Source: Marinobacter gudaonensis
Lineage (GTDB): Bacteria; Pseudomonadota; Gammaproteobacteria; Pseudomonadales; Oleiphilaceae
Length of the DNA: 64,000 bases
Assembly: GCF_900115175.1 (NCBI RefSeq)
Contig: NZ_FOYV01000001.1
Location: 1,860,001-1,924,000 of the forward strand
Direction: 5' to 3'
Part shown: positions 61,225-64,000 of the stretch, piece by piece
Layout of the letters: every line of letters starts with the position of its first letter
Numbering within the stretch: the stretch's first letter is position 1
The notes under the pieces: generated by a model
What the model was told of the DNA's origin: nothing
The model's input: the letters and a program-made list of their open reading frames with translations, nothing else
Databases searched by the model: none
Position numbers and translations under genes: made by a program

Positions 61225-61392
61225 TCAGCCGATTTCAATCATCTCGAAGTCTTCCTTGCCGACGCCGCAGTCCGGGCACACCCAGTCTTCAGGCACGTCT
61301 TCCCATTTGGTACCCGGCTCAATGCCATCCTCGGGCCAGCCTTCAGCTTCGTCATAAATCAGGCCGCATACAACGCACTGCCACTTCTTCAT
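61225..61392 (-). CDS. rubA: Rubredoxin
   Basis: This 55-residue iron protein has CVVCG and CPDCG motifs (Cys 6, 9, 39, 42) that hold one iron, with [35 protein letters not shown] spacing typical of AlkG-type rubredoxin 2 electron carriers. GGGAGAGAAGGT precedes the ATG. It is co-transcribed with the reductase gene and probably feeds electrons to an AlkB-type hydroxylase coded elsewhere. Confidence 0.96.
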   Translation of the reverse strand: MKKWQCVVCGLIYDEAEGWPEDGIEPGTKWEDVPEDWVCPDCGVGKEDFEMIEIG

Positions 61393-61656
61393 ACCTTCTC
61401 TCCCATTGTGAATCAGGGCAATATTAATTGTCCGACAATATTGCACGCAAGTCGTTTGTTCCGCGAACAGATACGAACAACATTCAATTCGGGCCATCAT
61501 ACCCATCGGCCCGCCATTGACCAATGCCAGTGCCGACGGCCTGCCGCGGGTTTTTCTGCCAATAGCCACAAATACAGACGCTCGGGACAGCCTCGCCCCT
61601 CCCTTCCACCGCCCCTCTTCGGTATAATCGCCGGTTTTACGACAGGACCGACCGAT

Positions 61657-62214
61657 ATGACCGATACCGTCGCCGAAATGAACCAGGTAATGGCCGAAGC
61701 AGACTGCCTGGTCACTGAAGAACAGGTGCACGCCGCCATTGCCACCCTGGCCGACGATATTACCCAACGCCTGAGCGACAGCAATCCCCTGTTGTTTTGC
61801 GTGATGAACGGCGGGCTGATCCTGACCGGGCAACTGCTGACCCGGCTGCGGTTTCCGGTTCAGGCAGAGTATCTGCATGCCACCCGCTACCGGCAGGAAA
61901 CCACCGGCGGCATCCTGGAGTGGAAGCTACAGCCGGAAGCCGACATGAACGGCCGCACCGTGCTGATTGTCGACGACATTCTGGATGAAGGCACTACGCT
62001 CTGTGCCATCGCCGATTACTGCCGCGCCCACGGTGCCCGCGAAGTCCTGACGGCTGTGCTGGTGGACAAGCAGCACGACCGCAAGGCCCGGCCCAATCTG
62101 AAGGCAGACTTCACCGGTTTGGAGGTGGAAGACCGTTTCCTGTTCGGCTTCGGCATGGACTACAAGGGTTACTGGCGCAACGCTCCCGGCATCTATGCGG
62201 TCAAGGGACTCTGA
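61657..62214 (+). CDS. hpt: Hypoxanthine-guanine phosphoribosyltransferase
   Basis: This 185-residue type I phosphoribosyltransferase has the PRPP loop [14 protein letters not shown] near residues 104-117, [13 protein letters not shown] near 49 and [14 protein letters not shown] at the end. It salvages purine bases. A TATAAT box lies at 61622-61627, about 30 bases before the ATG, without a clear -35 box. Its end overlaps ubiC by 20 bases. Confidence 0.9.
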   Translation: MTDTVAEMNQVMAEADCLVTEEQVHAAIATLADDITQRLSDSNPLLFCVMNGGLILTGQLLTRLRFPVQAEYLHATRYRQETTGGILEWKLQPEADMNGRTVLIVDDILDEGTTLCAIADYCRAHGAREVLTAVLVDKQHDRKARPNLKADFTGLEVEDRFLFGFGMDYKGYWRNAPGIYAVKGL

Positions 62215-62758
62215 CATCAATCACCGCCCCAACATCCCGCCCACGGACTGGTATCGTTCGCTGACGGCCGCAGGCCTCCGGGAACCGGCCGTACACGGCC
62301 CGGCCCGGCACTGGTTGCAGGTTGAAGGCTCGTTCACTCGGGCCCTCCAGAAACGGTGCTCGCGCTCGTTTCAAGTTGAGGTTCGCCAGGAAGGGTTTGC
62401 CACGCCCACCCGAGAAGAGGCCCTTCGCCTCGCGATTCCGCACCGCCAGTATGCCTGGATCCGGGAAGTGAGCCTGTGCGGCGACGGCGAGCCCTGGGTA
62501 CTGGCACGCACGGTGATCCCCCTGGACTGCCTGGAAGGTGAAGGCCGCCGACTCCTGCATCTGGGCAACCGGCCCCTCGGTGCCTACCTGTTCAGCAGCC
62601 CACACTGGCAGCGAGGTCCCCTGGAAACCGGACTCTGCCAGCCGGAAAGCCCCGACCAGCCCCGACTCGCCCGCCGTTCCCTGTTCACCGGACACAACAG
62701 CGCACTTCTGGTCGGCGAATACCTGTTGCCGGCCCTGCTTGGCACTGCAGCGCTTTAA
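62195..62758 (+). CDS. ubiC: Chorismate--pyruvate lyase
   Basis: This 187-residue enzyme matches UbiC: the N-terminal WYRSL helix, [20 protein letters not shown] near residue 90 with the active-site Arg, and [12 protein letters not shown] near 124. It makes 4-hydroxybenzoate for ubiquinone and passes it to UbiA. It starts inside the end of hpt, and ubiA follows after 70 bp. Confidence 0.92.
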   Translation: MRSRDSDINHRPNIPPTDWYRSLTAAGLREPAVHGPARHWLQVEGSFTRALQKRCSRSFQVEVRQEGFATPTREEALRLAIPHRQYAWIREVSLCGDGEPWVLARTVIPLDCLEGEGRRLLHLGNRPLGAYLFSSPHWQRGPLETGLCQPESPDQPRLARRSLFTGHNSALLVGEYLLPALLGTAAL

Positions 62759-62828
62759 CCGGCCCCTGGCCACTGGCTATAATCCCCGCACCGACTCCAT
62801 TTGCCGACCACCAGACAGGACCCGTGCC

Positions 62829-63716
62829 ATGTTGCCCGATGCTGTGCCAGAACCTCTCCAGCGCCGGCTGGCCGACTATGCCAGCCTGCTGCGGATTGAC
62901 CGACCGATCGGAACCCTGCTGCTGCTCTGGCCCACCTACTGGGCGCTCTGGCTGGCCGGTGACGGCAGCCCTGGCCCGGGAAATCTGCTGGTATTCACGC
63001 TCGGGGTGTTCTTTATGCGGGCCGCCGGGTGTGCCATCAACGATTTTGCCGACCGGGACTGGGACCGGCACGTCAAGCGCACCAAGGACCGCCCGCTGAC
63101 GGCCGGCCGGGTCAAACCCTGGGAAGCAGTGGCGCTGTTCGCCGGCCTTTGCCTGGTATCGTTCCTGATGGTGGTGCTGTTCACCAACCGGCTGACCCTG
63201 TATCTCTCCTTTGGCGGCGCGCTGCTGGCGTTCATCTACCCGTTCATGAAGCGCTACACCCACCTGCCACAGCTGTTCCTCGGGGCTGCCTTTTCCTGGG
63301 CCATTCCCATGGCCTGGGCTGCCGAGGCCGGGGAACTGAGCCAACTGACCTGGCTGCTGTTCACCGCCAACGTGCTGTGGACGGTGGCCTACGACACCCT
63401 GTACGCCATGGTTGATCGCGACGACGACCTGAAGGTGGGCATCAAGTCCACCGCTATCCTGTTCGGCGACGCCGACCGGGTAATCATCGGCGTTCTACAG
63501 ACCATGGTTGTTGTGATCCTGGTGATGGTGGGCCAGCAGGCCGAGCTCGGCAGTTTCTACTACCTGGGCGTGGTTGGCATGGCCAGCCTGTTCGTTTACC
63601 ACCAGTACCTGGCCCGGGAGCGCGAGCGTGAGGGCTGCTTCAAAGCGTTTCTCAATAACAATTGGGCCGGTTTCGCGGTTTTTGCAGGCCTCGTAATTGA
63701 CCTCATCATTGGCTGA
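62829..63716 (+). CDS. ubiA: 4-hydroxybenzoate octaprenyltransferase
   Basis: This 295-residue membrane prenyltransferase has the [20 protein letters not shown] motif near residue 75 and [21 protein letters not shown] near 190, the two Asp-rich sites that bind Mg-prenyl diphosphate. About eight membrane helices are seen. It attaches the prenyl tail to 4-hydroxybenzoate in ubiquinone synthesis. ATG 62829 is used. Confidence 0.96.
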   Translation: MLPDAVPEPLQRRLADYASLLRIDRPIGTLLLLWPTYWALWLAGDGSPGPGNLLVFTLGVFFMRAAGCAINDFADRDWDRHVKRTKDRPLTAGRVKPWEAVALFAGLCLVSFLMVVLFTNRLTLYLSFGGALLAFIYPFMKRYTHLPQLFLGAAFSWAIPMAWAAEAGELSQLTWLLFTANVLWTVAYDTLYAMVDRDDDLKVGIKSTAILFGDADRVIIGVLQTMVVVILVMVGQQAELGSFYYLGVVGMASLFVYHQYLAREREREGCFKAFLNNNWAGFAVFAGLVIDLIIG

Positions 63717-63776
63717 ACCTGTCATATACTTGTAACACTTGAGCGCTGTAATGGGTGTGTCCCGCCTGGCTATTTT

Positions 63777-64000
63777 CTTAAGCTACTGAGCTCCTGAAAA
63801 ACCGAAGAGCTAGGCGTGCTGATGAAGATTTGGTGGTTCCAAATCAAAGCAGCGCAACGACGCTATTCGGTTTTTCAGAAGCTCCCGAGGGGCTTGCCTC
63901 TGAGGGCTCTGAGACCGCGTTACCAGTCTTTGATGTGGAGCCACCACACCTGCAGACTGGTGCCTGGCTCAGAGCCCTCAGAGGCAAGCAGTAGCTTAAG
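63777..64000. repeat. Composite palindrome E4: outer stem with two palindromic arms
   Basis: An outer pair CTTAAGCTACTG (63777-63788) and CAGTAGCTTAAG (63989-64000) encloses two long hairpins. E4a has 19-bp arms (63788-63806 and 63866-63884, one mismatch) and an inner GATTTGG/CCAAATC stem. E4b has perfect 21-bp arms (63893-63913 and 63968-63988) and an inner CCAGTCT/AGACTGG stem. The parts touch without gaps except 8 bases, so the whole would fold as a three-way junction. The outer stem may continue past the window end. Confidence 0.9.

Noticed and set aside
63777..64000. E4 as the end of an insertion sequence
   Set aside because: No transposase frame lies inside it and its repeats are nested hairpins rather than simple terminal repeats; it remains open because the window ends here.

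Overview
The window is a gene-dense, GC-rich chromosomal segment of a marine gammaproteobacterium, most likely Marinobacter or a close relative. This is an inference from gene order and protein character. Blocks shared with Pseudomonas include coaBC-dut-algC-argB opposite radC-rpmB-rpmG, dsbA/cytochrome c4/engB, a Vfr-type CRP opposite osmC, ppk next to hemB, and ubiC-ubiA near rubredoxin genes. No rRNA, tRNA, CRISPR array, prophage or complete insertion sequence was found.

Layout. 1-3.6 kb: glycine-betaine ABC importer (proX end, proW, proV) and a lipoprotein solute-binding protein. 3.6-7.5 kb: a three-domain MliC/META lipoprotein, a glutathione transferase, a sterol-desaturase-type hydroxylase and a monoglyceride-lipase-like hydrolase. 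7.5-11 kb: modABC and an alpha/beta hydrolase. 11-20.4 kb: crp/vfr, osmC-like, speD, pirin, prkB, a giant PilZ-DUF1631-GGDEF-EAL protein and an Aminopep-family lipoprotein. 20.3-29.6 kb: a minus-strand run coaBC, dut, algC, argB, an unknown envelope protein, argE and argA. 29.8-31.1 kb: radC, rpmB, rpmG. 31.2-35.8 kb: porin, an endonuclease/phosphatase-fold protein, dsbA, cytochrome c4, engB. 35.9-40.7 kb: a TetR regulator divergent from an aldehyde dehydrogenase / Tat-lipoprotein / GMC oxidoreductase cassette, with a perfect 16-bp palindrome between them. 40.9-47.6 kb: coaD, a YdgA-like protein, ppk, hemB, an orphan lipase foldase and a SutA-like small protein. 47.8-56.4 kb: TetR plus AidB-type acyl-CoA dehydrogenase, DUF503, panP, a small unknown, a Pit phosphate transporter, a GGEEF diguanylate cyclase and a MioC-like flavodoxin. 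56.5-64 kb: a 7TMR-DISM GGDEF-EAL protein, tesB, rubredoxin reductase, rubredoxin, hpt, ubiC, ubiA.

The genes mix housekeeping functions (arginine, CoA, haem, ubiquinone, polyamine and polyphosphate metabolism) with a lipid and alcohol-oxidation theme (rubredoxin pair, TesB, acyl-CoA dehydrogenase, ALDH/GMC cassette, lipase foldase) and c-di-GMP signalling (three proteins, two with degenerate domains).

The most unusual signal is non-coding. Three intergenic palindromes of 104-109 bp (38264-38370, 40741-40844, 50201-50309) have different but almost perfectly self-complementary 25-28 bp arms. Their 51-54 nt centres are related, and each centre carries two mini-hairpins, so the elements could fold as three-way junctions. 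A fourth, larger composite palindrome with two palindromic arms inside an outer 12-bp stem fills the last 224 bp. They look like a family of structured repeats, and no protein in the window obviously mobilises them.
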